This document shows, in pieces, positions 35,459-47,350 of a stretch of 64,000 bases of DNA. The translations under genes were made by a program, and so were the position numbers. Source of the DNA: Meloidogyne chitwoodi (Eukaryota > Nematoda > Chromadorea > Rhabditida > Meloidogynidae); NCBI GenBank assembly GCA_015183035.1, contig JACZZP010000006.1:310001-374000 (forward strand), written 5' to 3'. Below the pieces are notes generated by a model, which did no database searches, was not told the DNA's origin, and worked only from the letters and a program-made list of their open reading frames with translations. Each line of letters begins with the position of its first letter. The stretch's first letter is position 1.

Positions 35459-36819
35459 GGTAAATAGTAGAGCTGTTCCAAGACCAAAAATAACCAAGAC
35501 CCAAGACCCAAGACCAAGACTTATAACCAAGACCCAAGACCAAGACCAAAAAAAACCAAGAAAAACAAGACCAAGACCCAAGACCAAGACTAAAAATATT
35601 TTAATATATACAAAAAATTAAATTCATTAAAATTTATTATAAATCCCCAAAATCATAATTAAAATGTAAGAACAATTGCTGTTTAGCATGAGTGCTACTA
35701 AAAAAAAGCCGTTTTGGCTTGTAAATTTCTCCAAGAATCGAAAATATTCTTTCTCGCTCTACTGTGCTTGGTGGTGAACAAAGAAAAATTTTCGCAAGCT
35801 GTTTAATTGTTGGGTGTGATAAGTCTTTCTCCCAAAATTTAATTGGATCATATACCAGTGATTCAAGAGGACTCTGAGTTTAATTATTTATTTACACATG
35901 ACAAATATATTAAGTACCTTTAGAAAATGTAAAACCTCGCAAGTTTAGCGCCGCAGGCGAAAATTTGAAAAAATTATTGCATTAGTTGCCAAATATTAAC
36001 CATTTTCAGCGCCGCAGGCAAAAAATTTTTTTAATTTTTAAACCTCTTGCCAAAATTTTTCCCCAAAATTGTGCTTGGTCCCCCTATGGTATCACACCAA
36101 GACCAAAAATAACCAAGACCCAAGACCAAGACTTACAAGCCAAGACCCAAGACCAAGACCAAGACCAAGACCAAAAAAAACCAAGAAAACCAAGACCACC
36201 AAGACCAAGACCAAGACTCTTGGAACAGCTCTAGTAAATAGGTAGTTGACTGCCTACCTGTCTGCAAAGGAAATTTGCAGAGCACAGGCAATATTTGCTT
36301 TATTGGCGTTAGGAGAAGTGCACTCTTACTTTTCCTCTACACTGTAATATGCCTTTTGGCACTTGGAAAGTAAGGGATAAAATAATTAAAATTAATTAAT
36401 AATAAAGTGAAAATATATTTATTTTAAAAGTGACCAAAGATTAAAACAAATCGAAGCTTTTTGGAATAGATTAAGATTCAGAATTGTCCGTCAGATGAGA
36501 CATATTACAGAAACTGAATTACCTAAATATTTGTACTGGTTTTTATCCCTTCATTATAATTGCATTAAAGGTTGTTATCTCCTTGATATTTTAGAAATAT
36601 ATTTGAGAATGTTGTCCAAAATTTATGTTCTTTGATCATTTATAAAATAAATGTTTTTAATTTTGATTATTTTATCCCTTACTTTCCAAGTGCCAAAAGG
36701 CATATTACAGTGTAGAGGAAAAGTAAGAGTGCACTTCTCCTAACGCCAATAAAGCAAATATTGCCTGTGCTCTGCAAATTTCCTTTGCAGACAGGTAGGC
36801 AGTCAACTACCTATTTACC
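35459..36819. mobile_element. Merlin-like foldback element interrupted by a hAT element
   Basis: ATGAACAAA at 35450-35458 and again at 36820-36828 is a 9-bp target duplication. The element begins GGTAAATAGGTAGTTGACTG and ends with the reverse complement; arms are about 160 bp and nearly identical (36234-36393 against 36660-36819). Without the hAT insertion it is about 587 bp. The interior (36430-36640, plus strand) encodes KQIEAFWNRLRFRIV followed by LPKYLYWFLSLHYN. This resembles the C-terminal end of Merlin/IS1016-type DDE transposases (IE-FW-LK, LP-YL-EF). The 9-bp duplication fits Merlin (8-9 bp), although a Mutator-like origin is possible. The transposase is only a remnant, so the copy is non-autonomous. 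Confidence 0.78.
35468..36233 (-). mobile_element. hAT transposon remnant, 766 bp, with 8-bp target duplication
   Basis: Terminal inverted repeats TAGAGCTGTTCCAAGA and TCTTGGAACAGCTCTA are flanked by the 8-bp duplication GTAAATAG (35460-35467 and 36234-36241). Eight-base duplications and TAGAG-type ends are hAT hallmarks. Subterminal arrays of CAAGACCAAGACCC occur at both ends. On the minus strand, 35876-35637 encodes the C-terminal hAT dimerisation domain: YDPIKFWEKDLSHPTIKQLA, then PPSTVERERIFSILGEIYK, ending in a stop. The rest of the transposase is absent, so this is an internally deleted copy. It lies within the left arm of the Merlin-like foldback and is therefore the younger insertion. 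Confidence 0.9.
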
Positions 36820-36828
36820 ATGAACAAA

Positions 36829-38171
36829 ACACAACTATTTTTCCTTTTTATTTTTTAATTTAATATTTATATTTTAATTCTCTCTAATTTTATTAAAAAA
36901 ATAAAAAAATTAAAAAAAAAATTTTTTTAATATTTTTATAATTTTATATTACTCATCATCAACTTTCACAATTTTAAATATAAAAAAAATTTAAAAAAGA
37001 CCAAAAATATTTTTTTGTTGAAAAAGATGAGCAAAATATGTACACAGATTTACATATTAAATAATAAAATAAGGAATTTATTTATTTATTTATTTTGGTC
37101 ATTCCTAAAATATTTTTTTAAACAATTTTATTTCTTTTATTTTTGTATTTCACTCTTTTAAATATTTTTAAATTATTTTTCAAGAAGTGGTCGTTTCAGT
37201 GCCAAATACCCTCGGCACCAAAGTGTCCATATTTTTTCTAATTTTTTAATCCAAATTTTAATTTATTTTTTTTAATTTATATTTTTAAAAATAAATATAA
37301 ATTCTAAATTATATTAGTAAGTTTTATTTTTTCCTCATCAAAAAAAACTTTTTTTATTGAGGGCAAAAGCTTTAAAAAAGTATATTTATTTATTTATTTA
37401 TTTTATTAAATAATCCCCCCAAATCATCAAAATCCCTTATAATAAATAATTTATTTTCTCTATTTTTTAATAAAAATAAATCTCTTCAATAATAAAATAA
37501 AAAAAAACTTTCTCTCAATTTATTTATTTTCATTTATTTTTTTAAACAATGGCCTTGTTTGTTGTGTGTCTATTAGGTCGCTAATCCTTTTTTAAAAAAA
37601 ATCCCCGTGGCGGACATATTTTTGTGATTTTTGTTGTCGTTGATTGGGGATGAGATAGGCACAGCCTTTAGGGCCTCTTTCAATTTATTTTTTTTATTTT
37701 TTTTGAAACCAATGTGACGCATAATGTTAATAAAACTAGAAAATATTATTAAATGGAATAAAAAAATTTAAATATTATTTTTTTTATTTTTTTTGTGAAA
37801 AATAAATAAATAATCTCATTTATTTCAATATATTTTATTTAACTAAATGTTTAATAATTTGTTTTTAGGAAATACTTATATAATTTGTTTATGTTTTACA
37901 TAAAACTTTAATTTATAAACTTGTTTTGTATATTTTCCGGAATTTTGTAAATAAATTTAAACTTTCCGGAAAAATAAAAAAACGCAACTAGAAAATAAGT
38001 TTATTTTAATAAAGTTTGAACTTAAAACTTGACCGGAAAATAAGTTTATTTTTAAACAAGCTTTTTTAAACTTTTATTTTTTTCAAGTTTATTTTAATAC
38101 TCTATTTTAATATATGTAAACTTACCCTTCATTATTATTTGTTTTTCTCAACTACTATTTATTAATAGTTT
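36829..38171. other. Intergenic spacer upstream of the astacin
   Basis: No gene called. Two GC-richer patches occur at 37188-37225 and 37555-37680. The second contains an ATG followed by a short MALFVVCLL reading that stops quickly; it may be part of an unrecognised exon or leader. Confidence 0.45.
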
Positions 38172-41100
38172 ATGGCCTTATTTGCAGCATTTTTAATAAT
38201 TGTAGCCAATATAGTTAATCAACAACATAAATTTAATTTTTATTATTTATTAAATTTAATAATTTTAATATTTATTATTAATTTCAATTATGCAAATCAG
38301 GTAAAAAAAAATTAATTTAATTTTATTTTAATTTTTATTTAAATATTTTTAATTTTTAATATTTTTAATATTTTTTAATATTTTTTAATTTAATTTTAAA
38401 AAATTTAAAAAATAAAAATAAATTTAATTTTTCAAGTTCTTCGATAAATCAATCCCAGACAGTGAAACAATACTTACCCAAGCAGACTTTCATCGTTTTC
38501 ATCAACGTCAGAAAAGAGAAGAACAAAAAAATGAATTTAATAATATTAATAAAAATAATAATAATAATATTATTATTGATGATTCTTCAATGTATAATAA
38601 AGAAAGATTTGAGGGAGATATTTGTAAATTAATTTAATTAATTTATTTATTTTTAAAATTTAAAAATATTTTTTTTTTAATTTTAAATTTTTTAAAAATA
38701 TAGAAAAAAATTAAAATTTATTTAAAAAGAAGAAATTTTAATTAAAATAAATATTTTTTATTAAAAAAATAATTAAAATTTAATTAAATAATAAATTTTT
38801 TTAATTTAAAATATTAAATTAATTTTTTATTTTTAAAATATTATTAAATTATATTTAAATTTAAAAAATACAAAAAATTTATTTTAATTATTTAATTAAT
38901 TTTAATCAAATTAATTTAGTAACAGCAGTAAATCCAGCCATTTCATCACCTCTTTCTTCAATAAAAAATTCAATAAATGAAGAAATTAATTTAAAACCTC
39001 AAAATAATGTTCAGAGGAATGCTGTAAATTAAAATTAAATTAATTTTAATTTTAAAAATGTTTTAAAGGTAAGACAATCTTTTTTAAAATGGCCGCATGC
39101 TCGAATCCCTTATACAGTTAGTACACAATACACTAGTTATGGGTAAGTTTATTTAATATTTTAAGTTTATTTAATATTTTAAGTTTATTTAATATTTTAA
39201 GTTTATTTAATATTTTAAGTTTATTTAATATTTTAAGTTTATTTAATATTTTAAGTTTATTTAATATTTTAAGTTTATTTAATATTTTAAGTTTATTTAA
39301 TATTTTAAGTTTATTTAATATTTTAAGTTTATTTAATATTTTAAGTTTATTTAATATTTTAAGTTTATTTAATATTTTAAGTTTATTTAATATTTTAAGT
39401 TTATTTAATATTTAAAAAAATAAAATTAATTAATTATATTTTTAAAAATTAAAAAAAAATAAAATAAATAATTTAATTTAATTATTAAAAATAAATATTA
39501 TTTTAAATTAAATAAATAATTAATTAAATAAATTAAATATTAGGGTTATTATTTTTAAATATATTTTTAAAATTTATTTATTTAAATAGAATAAAATTAA
39601 TTTATTTATTTTTAATTTTTTTTAAATAAAATATTATTAAAAAAAAATAAATATTTTAAATTAAATTAATTAAATTAAGTCGTGAACGTATTGCTGAAGC
39701 AATAGATGAATATAATAAAAAAACTTGTATTGAATGGACACCTAAAACTTCAACTGATATTGACTATGTTTTTATTATATTTTTTATTTTAATTAATTAA
39801 AAAAAAAAATATTTTTTTTAATTAATTAAATTATATTTAAATAAATTAATTTAAAAATAATTAAAAAAATAATTTTAATTAAATTAAATATTTATATTAA
39901 TTGTTAAAAAAGATAAATAAATAATTTTAAATTAATTTAATTAATTTATTTAATTTTTAATTTATTTAATTAATTTAAGGTACATATTTTGCCTGATGAT
40001 GGGTGCTATTCTTTAGTAGGAAAAGTTGGTAAGAAATTTTTTAATTTTTTTTTTAATTTTTTTTATTTTTTAAATTTATTAAAAAAGGTGGAAAACAGCC
40101 TGTATGTTTTTTTTAAATTAATTTAATTTTTAATTTTTAAAATAATTTTTAAAGGTAAGTTTAGGAGAGGGTTGCATGACTATTGGCATTGTGTGAGTTT
40201 ATTTAATTTATTAAATTATTTATTTTTAATTTTTATTTTTTTTTAATTTCAGAATTCACGAATTAATGTAACTTTATTTTATTTATTTTTATTAAAATTA
40301 TTTTTTTTATTTTTTAAAAAATTTTTAAAAAATTTCAGAAAAAATTCTAAAAAATTAAAAAAAAAATTGAAAATTTCAAAAAAAAATTTTTTAAATAAAT
40401 AAATAAATTCTTAGGCACTCTGTTGGCTTTTTTCACGAACAAAGTAAATTTATTTATTTAATTAATTAATTTTTAAAAAATTAAAGGTCGTACAGATAGA
40501 GATAGTTTTGTTAATATATTATGGGAAAATATTGACCCAACATTGAGAGGTTTTTTTTAATAAAATTTAAATTTTATTAAATTAATTGAAAGAGCTTTAA
40601 ATTAAAAAAATTAAAAAATTAATTCTTATTTGGCCTGCGCCCACAAAATTAACACCATCTGCGCCCAATTGACCCTATAAAATTTTTTAAAAAAATTTTA
40701 TTTTGTCTAATTTTAAATTTTAAAATTACATAAAAATAATAAAAATTAAATAAAAATTAAAAAAATATTTAAAAAATTTAATTTTTAATTTTTAAAGATC
40801 AATTTGACAAATATTCACAAAATATGATTGACTATTTGGGCGCAAAATGTAAAAAATAATTAATTAAATTAACAATTAAATATTTTTAGATGATTATTTT
40901 TCTGTTATGCATTATGGCCCTTTGGTAAATTAAAAATTAAAAAAAATAAAAATTTTAATTTTTATGCATTCACTAAAAATGGTAAAGCAACAATTGAACC
41001 AAAAGAAAAGGGCGTTGTTATAGGACAAAGATTAGGATTTAGTCCTACAGATTTATACAAAGTTAATAAACTCTACAATTGCCCTAATTGTAATAAATTA

Positions 41101-41774
41101 AATTTTTTTAATTTTTAAAAATTTAAAAATAAATAAATAAATATTTATACAGTAGGACAACAACAACCCTCTCAACAACAATTATCACCTGTTCCAATTT
41201 CTATTATTTCCTCTACTGGAAATATTGGAACAACAAATAATAATAAATGTTTAGATTTACGTTCAGATTGTAGTTTTATTGCTAATAGAGGTTTTTTTGA
41301 TATTTTTGAAAATATTTTTTTTAATTTTTTGATATTTTAACTTAAATTTTAATTAAATAAATTTAATTAAATTTAATTTAAATTTATTTAATTTAAATAA
41401 ATTTAATTAAATTTATTAAATTTAAATAAATTTAATTAAATTAAATTAATTAATTTAGAAACATGTAATTCACTGTTCAGTTCATCCTTTATGAACACAA
41501 ATTGTCCAAAAAGTTGTGGAAATTGTCCTTCTAATAATAATAATAATAATAATAGTCCTATTGTATTACCCACAGATTGTAATGTAAATATTTAATTTAA
41601 TTTAATTAATTATTTAAAATTAAAAAGGACAATAGAGATTGGTGTTCTCGTTGGGCAAATAGTGGAATGTGTGATCTTTATATTTTTCAAGTTTATTTTA
41701 TTTAATTAATTTTATTTGTTTTGTTTAAGAAATATATGCACTCTGTTTGTCAATTATCCTGTGGTATTTGTTAA
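38172..41774 (+). CDS. Astacin metalloprotease with two C-terminal ShK domains (NAS-like)
   Basis: Eighteen exons join in frame to 456 residues. A hydrophobic N-terminus (MALFAAFLIIVANIV) acts as signal peptide. The propeptide has the FEGDI switch motif, with the Asp that caps zinc. The catalytic domain runs from NAVRQSFLKWPHARIPYTVS through the zinc site HELMHSVGFFHE (230-241) and the Met-turn SVMHYGP. Two six-cysteine ShK domains follow (CLDLRSDCSF ... CPKSCGNC; DWCSRWANSGMC ... CQLSCGIC), separated by Gln/Ser/Asn spacers. C. elegans NAS-13/14/15 share this order; they are secreted zinc endopeptidases. Exons at 40088-40101 (14 nt) and 40253-40267 (15 nt) are microexons, and the second encodes the start of the zinc motif. 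The acceptor before 40966 lacks AG. Other exons include 38437-38623, 39680-39767, 40487-40549 and 41153-41290. Confidence 0.9.
39145..39412. repeat. 18-bp minisatellite in astacin intron
   Basis: About fifteen virtually identical head-to-tail copies of AAGTTTATTTAATATTTT. The first copy overlaps the intron's own 5' splice site, where GG|GTAAGTTTATTTAAT reads directly into the repeat. Confidence 0.97.
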
Positions 41775-42885
41775 GTTTACAAACTTCTCTTTCTCTAATG
41801 TTTTGATAATCTCTCCGGTGTTTAATTATATTATTTTTAATTATATGTATTGTAAAATGGAAAAAAAAGTTTTTATTGTACCTCTTCTTTTGTTGTAAAA
41901 CAAGTTTATTTATTTTTAAAAAAAAAGTTTATTTATTTTTAAAAACAATTATAAATAAGCTTAAATAGAAATTTTATTTTTAAAATTAATTTTGAAGCAA
42001 CTTTGTTTTTTTTTGAGAAACCTTAAATGATCTAGAATACAATGATTGCTACATTATCTATATCATTTGACTTAATTTAATTCATATTTCTTAATTTACT
42101 TTTTCTTTTAATTTTTATTGTTTTATTATTAATTTTGGACATTTTTAAAAATATTATTTAAAAAAAAAATTATTTTTAAAAATATGGGACCATTCTCAGA
42201 ATTAATACCAGACCATAATCAATTAAAAATTATTTCTTTTTCAGTCTCAAAATTTTTTATTTTATTAAATTTATTACATAGCTATACAGTTAATTGTTGT
42301 CTCTAGTTTTCTCAATGTCTTTTTCTGGAATGGTTAAAAAATCTAAAACAGGACATCTGCCGATTATTATAAATAAAATATTATCATTTGGAAAATTGAA
42401 AAAAAAAGATAAGAAAATAATAAAAAGGAGAACTTTGTACAACGACTTATTTTTGCATGTTTGTTTTTTGCTTTTTTTCTCATAAAAATATTAGAATGAA
42501 ATCGAGTAAAATAATAATTAAATTTTGATTGATTTTGGCTATTTCCAAATATTATTTTTTATTTACAGTAGACCTGTTCGTTTGCTTCAAGTTTTAATAA
42601 ATAAATTCCGCCTGCTTCATATTTTAAGAATAAATTTAGCTTGCTTAAGTTTTAACAATAATATGCCTGCTTCATGTTTTAATAAAATAAATTCCGCTTG
42701 TTTCTCAATAATTGTAATTTCAATTTTTAATTATAAACTATGCGAATTTTGAGTTTATTATTTAATCTTTTTATTAGTTAATTAGTAACAAAATACTTTA
42801 TTATTAAATGAAATTATTTTCTTATTTTTAAAATTAATTTGCATATTTTCCTTATAATTTGTAAATTTTTAGTTAAATAATAAAA
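41775..42885. other. Spacer between astacin and fatty acyl-CoA reductase
   Basis: AT-rich, with open frames that show no domain. It contains several copies of a short motif, ATTCCGCCTGCTTCA followed by AGTTTTAATAA, at 42600-42710. The motif recurs in the reductase introns and in the spacer near 50.6 kb. Confidence 0.5.
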
Positions 42886-45800
42886 ATGAATGAAAATAAT
42901 TTTATAATAAATAATAATCAAATACCAACAACAACAAAATTTGAATTTAATAGTGAAATTGAACTTATAGAAGAGTCATTAAATATTTCACACATTTTTG
43001 AAAATGCTAGGTCATTTTTAATTGATTTTAATTAAAAATATATTTTTTTAATTAGTTATATTTCAGTGTTTTAATAACAGGCGCAAGTGGTTTTTTAGGA
43101 AAAGTGCTACTTGAAAAGATACTTTTTTCTTTACCTAAAGTAAATAAAATTTATTTGCTTCTACGGCCGCTTAATGGAAAAGAACCGCAGGAAAGGCTTT
43201 CTAAACTTCTTGAGGTAATAATTCAGCCTGTTTCAAGTTTATGATTTTATTTTGCTGGTAATTATATTTTATAATATTAGGTATTCAACCTTGTTTATTA
43301 ATAATTCCGCCTGTTTCGTTTTAATAATATTAAAAAACATTAATATTCCGCCTGTTTCAAGTTTAATAATATAATAACAGTATTAAACCTTTGTATATAA
43401 ATTAAATAAAATTAAGTTTGCTTCAAGTTTAAATAATTTTAGAGTCCATTGTTTAGCCGCATACGTTGCAAAGATGAACATTGCTTTGAAAGAATTCTTT
43501 CGCCAATAAATGCTGATCTTATGAAAGAAGATATTGGCCTAAGTTTAGAAGATCAAGAAATTTTAACTAATGAAGTTTCAATTGGTATAATAATTTTTTA
43601 AAATTATTTTAATAAAATAATTTTTATTTTAGTTTTTCATTGTGCAGCAACAGTGAAGTTTGACGAAGCACTACGTGATTCTATTCAAATGTATCTTAAA
43701 ATTAAATTTTTAAAATATATTTATTTAAATAAAAAATATTATTAAATTATAAAATTTGATTTTTTATTTTGTTTTTTTATTATAGGAATGTTATTGGTAC
43801 CCAACGCTTGGTTGCTCTCTGTAGACGGATGAAACGACTTAAGGTTTGTAAATTATAAAATAATATTTCTAAATTTAATTTTGTCAATATAAGGCATTTG
43901 TCCATACTTCAACAGCCTATGCCAACTGTAATAATGAATTTACTGCAGAACAAATTTATGAACCTTGTGAAAATTCTTCTAAACTTGTAGAAGCTGCATA
44001 TAGTTGGATGAATGAAAAAATGCTTGATTCTCTTTCTGTTCAATTACTTAATGTTTGATTTAATTGAAATAATTAAATAAACTTGAAACCTTTATAATAA
44101 TTTTAAAATAAACATGAAACATTTACTATAATTATAAAATAAACTTGAAAAATTTACTATGATTATAAAATAAACTTGAAACATTTACTATAATTTTAAA
44201 ATAAAGAAACATTTACTATAATTTTAAAATAAACTTAAAATATTTAAATAAACGAAGCTTCTTTATTTATAAAATTGAAATATTAATACCTATTTTAATT
44301 TCAGAATCGACCAAATACATATACGTTTGCTAAGGCATTAGCTGAAAGTCAAGTAATTAAAAATTTTAAATTTTTTATTTAAATCAACTAATCCTTATTA
44401 AATATTTTTAAAGTTATTAGAACAACAAAAACAAAATCCTCTTCCAATAATAATTATTAGACCATCAATTGTTGGCGCAATATGGAAAGAACCTCTTCCA
44501 GGTTGGATTGATAATGTCAATGGACCTACAGGCATATTTATTGGAGTTGGAAAGGGATTATTAACTGATATGTGTGGAAATGTTGATATAAAAACAGATA
44601 TTATACCAGTTGATATTGTAGCTAATATGCTCATTGCATCTGCTGCTTATAGAGCAAAAATGTTTTATTAATTTTAAAAATATTTAAAATTTTAAATTTA
44701 TTTAGGCCTGTTAATATAGAGGATAATAAAGAAAAAGAAACGACAATACCGGTAATACATTGTACATCGGGCGAGTTAAATCCGTTGAAATGGAAAAAGT
44801 GAGAGTTTTATAATTTTTTGAAATTAAATCATTAAAATAAACTTAAACTTGAAACTTTAAAAAATAAACATTAAATAAACTTGAAACTTTATAATTTTAT
44901 TTTCTTACTTAAATTAAAACTTTAAGTAAAAATAAAGTTGAAGCAATATATTTAGAATATAAAAAAGTTTATTTTTTAAGGATTGAAAATTATTTGGAAC
45001 AATTTTTCCACTCATATCCTTTTGATCAATGCTATAGGGTTAGTAAAAAAAGAATATTTTTTAAAATTTAAATCTAAGGTCCCTTCAACTCAATTGCATC
45101 GTCGAAGAAAATTATTTTTAATTAATTTTTATTTAAAACATTATGCAATTGCTCAAGTTGCTGATAATTTATTTCGATTAATAGGAAAACGACCAAAGTT
45201 GGTAAAAAATTAAAAAATAAAGAATTAAATTGTTTAAAAGATTTGTTAAAATATATGATAAAATTTGGAAAATGATGGAAACATTGCATTATTTTACTAC
45301 ACGTGAATGGGATTTTGAATCTAAAAATGCTATTAAATTGTGGAATGGAATGAGTTTTGAAGACAAAAAGGCAATTAATATATTATTTATTTAAAAAAGT
45401 ATTACAAACTTGAATTAAAAACTTGAAATTTAAATATTACAAACTTGAATATAACAAACTTGAATTTCTTTATAAAATAAACTTGAAAACTTAAATATTA
45501 CCAACTTGAATATAGAAAACTTGAATTAAATAAACTGAAAACTTAAATTAAACTTTATAATTGAAGATATAGCTATGATAAACTTAAAAAACAATAATTT
45601 TGCTAACAATAAACTTGAATCTTTCTAGGTGTACAATTTTGACATACGCAAAGTAAATTGGGACACTTATTTATTTAACTATTTAATGGGCATTAAAGTA
45701 AACTTTTTTATATATTAAATTTTAAATATTAATAATTTTTCTAGTTATATATGTTAAAAGAACGATTGGAAGAGTTGCCTAAGGCACAAGCAGCACTTTC

Positions 45801-46265
45801 ATGGATTAGACAATTTAATTTATATTCTTCTGGATTTATATTTGCTTTAATAATACGTTTCACAATCTGGTTTTTTTTAAACTAATAATAAACGAAATAA
45901 TAAATTTGATTTTTTTAAATAAACTTGAAACTTAAAATAAACCTGAAACGAAAATAAAAACTTAAGCTTAAAAACATTAATTTATTAATAAACTTGAAAC
46001 TTAAAATAAATAATAAACTTAAGTTTTAAAGAATACAACCTTAATATTTCATTATATATTTAATAAAACTTTTTTTAAAAAAAGGCGTCGTCAAAAAAGG
46101 CATAGATGGATTCCATGGTTCTCTGGAATTCTTTTTGCATATTTTTACCAAAATTACAATATTCTAAGACGACCACATGCTGATTTAATTCCTTTAGAAG
46201 AATACAAACGCTTATATATTCCCCATTATTTAGAGAAAATATTACCAATAAATGAGAGGAATTAA
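42886..46265 (+). CDS. fard-1: Fatty acyl-CoA reductase (FARD/FAR family)
   Basis: About a dozen exons, start ATG at 42886, stop at 46265. The N-terminal Rossmann domain has the NAD(P)H-binding motif [17 protein letters not shown], then [20 protein letters not shown] and [11 protein letters not shown]. The catalytic pair is YTFAK in [14 protein letters not shown]. Substrate-domain blocks [35 protein letters not shown] and [13 protein letters not shown] follow. The C-terminal sterile domain includes [35 protein letters not shown] and a hydrophobic segment, [12 protein letters not shown], that may anchor it to membrane. These enzymes reduce acyl-CoA to fatty alcohol; C. elegans FARD-1 supplies alcohols for ether lipids. 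One intron (45371-45628) uses a GC donor. The intron joining FRLIGKRPK to FVKIYDK was placed at the upstream GT to keep frame. Orthology to fard-1 is likely, not proven. Confidence 0.88.
44080..44245. repeat. AAATAAACTTGAAACATTTACTATAATT tandem units in reductase intron
   Basis: Four to five degenerate 30-36 bp units. The TAAACTTGAAAC core also fills the introns at 44.8-45.6 and 45.9-46.05 kb. Confidence 0.8.
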
Positions 46266-46423
46266 ATAATACATATTTAAAATATTTAATATAAATTTTG
46301 ATTTTTAATTCTATCTATTTTCATGTTAAAATTTTATTGTAAAAAAGAATTTATTAAAAGATAACGTTAACAATTATCCAAAAATATTTTAAAACAGCTA
46401 GGTATTTAAACATGCTGAAAGTT

Positions 46424-47136
46424 AAATTTTTCGAGCTGAATATTTTTAAAAATCTAAATCAGATATAATATTAAAATCAGAATAACGGAGAAAGAAATGT
46501 TTGTATGAGAATATAACCTCCAACATACCTCATATTATTGTTAAACCAGACTGGGATTCCACCGAATGGATTCTTTGATATTTCCATTACTTGTGAAACG
46601 AAGGCACTATTCTCGCGTTTTGCTTCAGAGAATAAAATTCTTATAAAAACTGTGGTAATTCCAAAAATGCTGGAACTGTTGTAAAGAAAGAGTGGTTTTA
46701 ACGACGAATATTATAATCTGAAGACCATTAACATTTTATACAGAAGGTTTTTAGTCTTTTATTTAAAATAATTACAATTTTGTTTTAAATAAAAGATTTT
46801 AAAAACCTTCTGTATAAAATGTTGATGTTTTTCAAATTATAATAATCCGCGTTAGAAAACCATTCTTTCCTTACAACAGTTCCAGCATTTTTTAGAATTA
46901 CCACAGTTTTTATAAGAATTTTATGCTGTGAAGCAAAACGAGAGAATGGCGCCTTCGTTTCACAAGTAATGGCAATATCAAAGAATCCATTCGGTGGAAT
47001 CCCAGTCTGGTTCAACAATAAGATGAGGTGGAGGTTATATTCATACAGACATTTCTTTCTCCGTTATTTCTGTTCTGAAATTTTTTTTTAAATTATCAGA
47101 TTTAGATTTTTAAAAATATTCAGCTCGAAAAATTTT
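46424..47136. repeat. 713-bp inverted repeat of an unknown coding-like segment
   Basis: Arms begin AAATTTTTCGAGCTGAATAT and end with the reverse complement, meeting near 46780 with a very small loop. Both arms encode the same peptide in diverged form, reading toward the centre: NQTGIPPNGFFDI, TCETKA, FSRFAS and ILIKTVVI. On the minus strand it is an open 77-codon frame (47018-46785); on the plus strand it is broken by a stop. I do not recognise the peptide. Transcription through this region would give a long hairpin RNA. No target duplication was seen. Confidence 0.75.
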
Positions 47137-47350
47137 ATTTGATTTATTTAATAAGAATATAAGAAACATAAAAATTAAATAATCAAATTGCCCACAAATT
47201 AATTTAAATAAAAATATTAAAAAGGGAAAAGTTTTTTATTTTTTACGAAACTTGAAACTTTTCCCCTCAAAGTTTAATTTTTTTCCAAGTTTATTTTCCT
47301 TTCTTTATTTAACAAATCTCTTCTACGTTTTCTTTCTTTAATGTATTCTT

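Noticed and set aside
37551..37600. Alternative first exon of the astacin (MALFVVCLL)
   Set aside because: It resembles the astacin N-terminus by a few residues only and stops soon. No splice support is visible.
45190..45250. Frameshift in the acyl-CoA reductase after GKRPKL
   Set aside because: Using the upstream GT (AA|GTTGGT) gives PK|FVKIYDK in frame with canonical sites, so no frameshift is needed.
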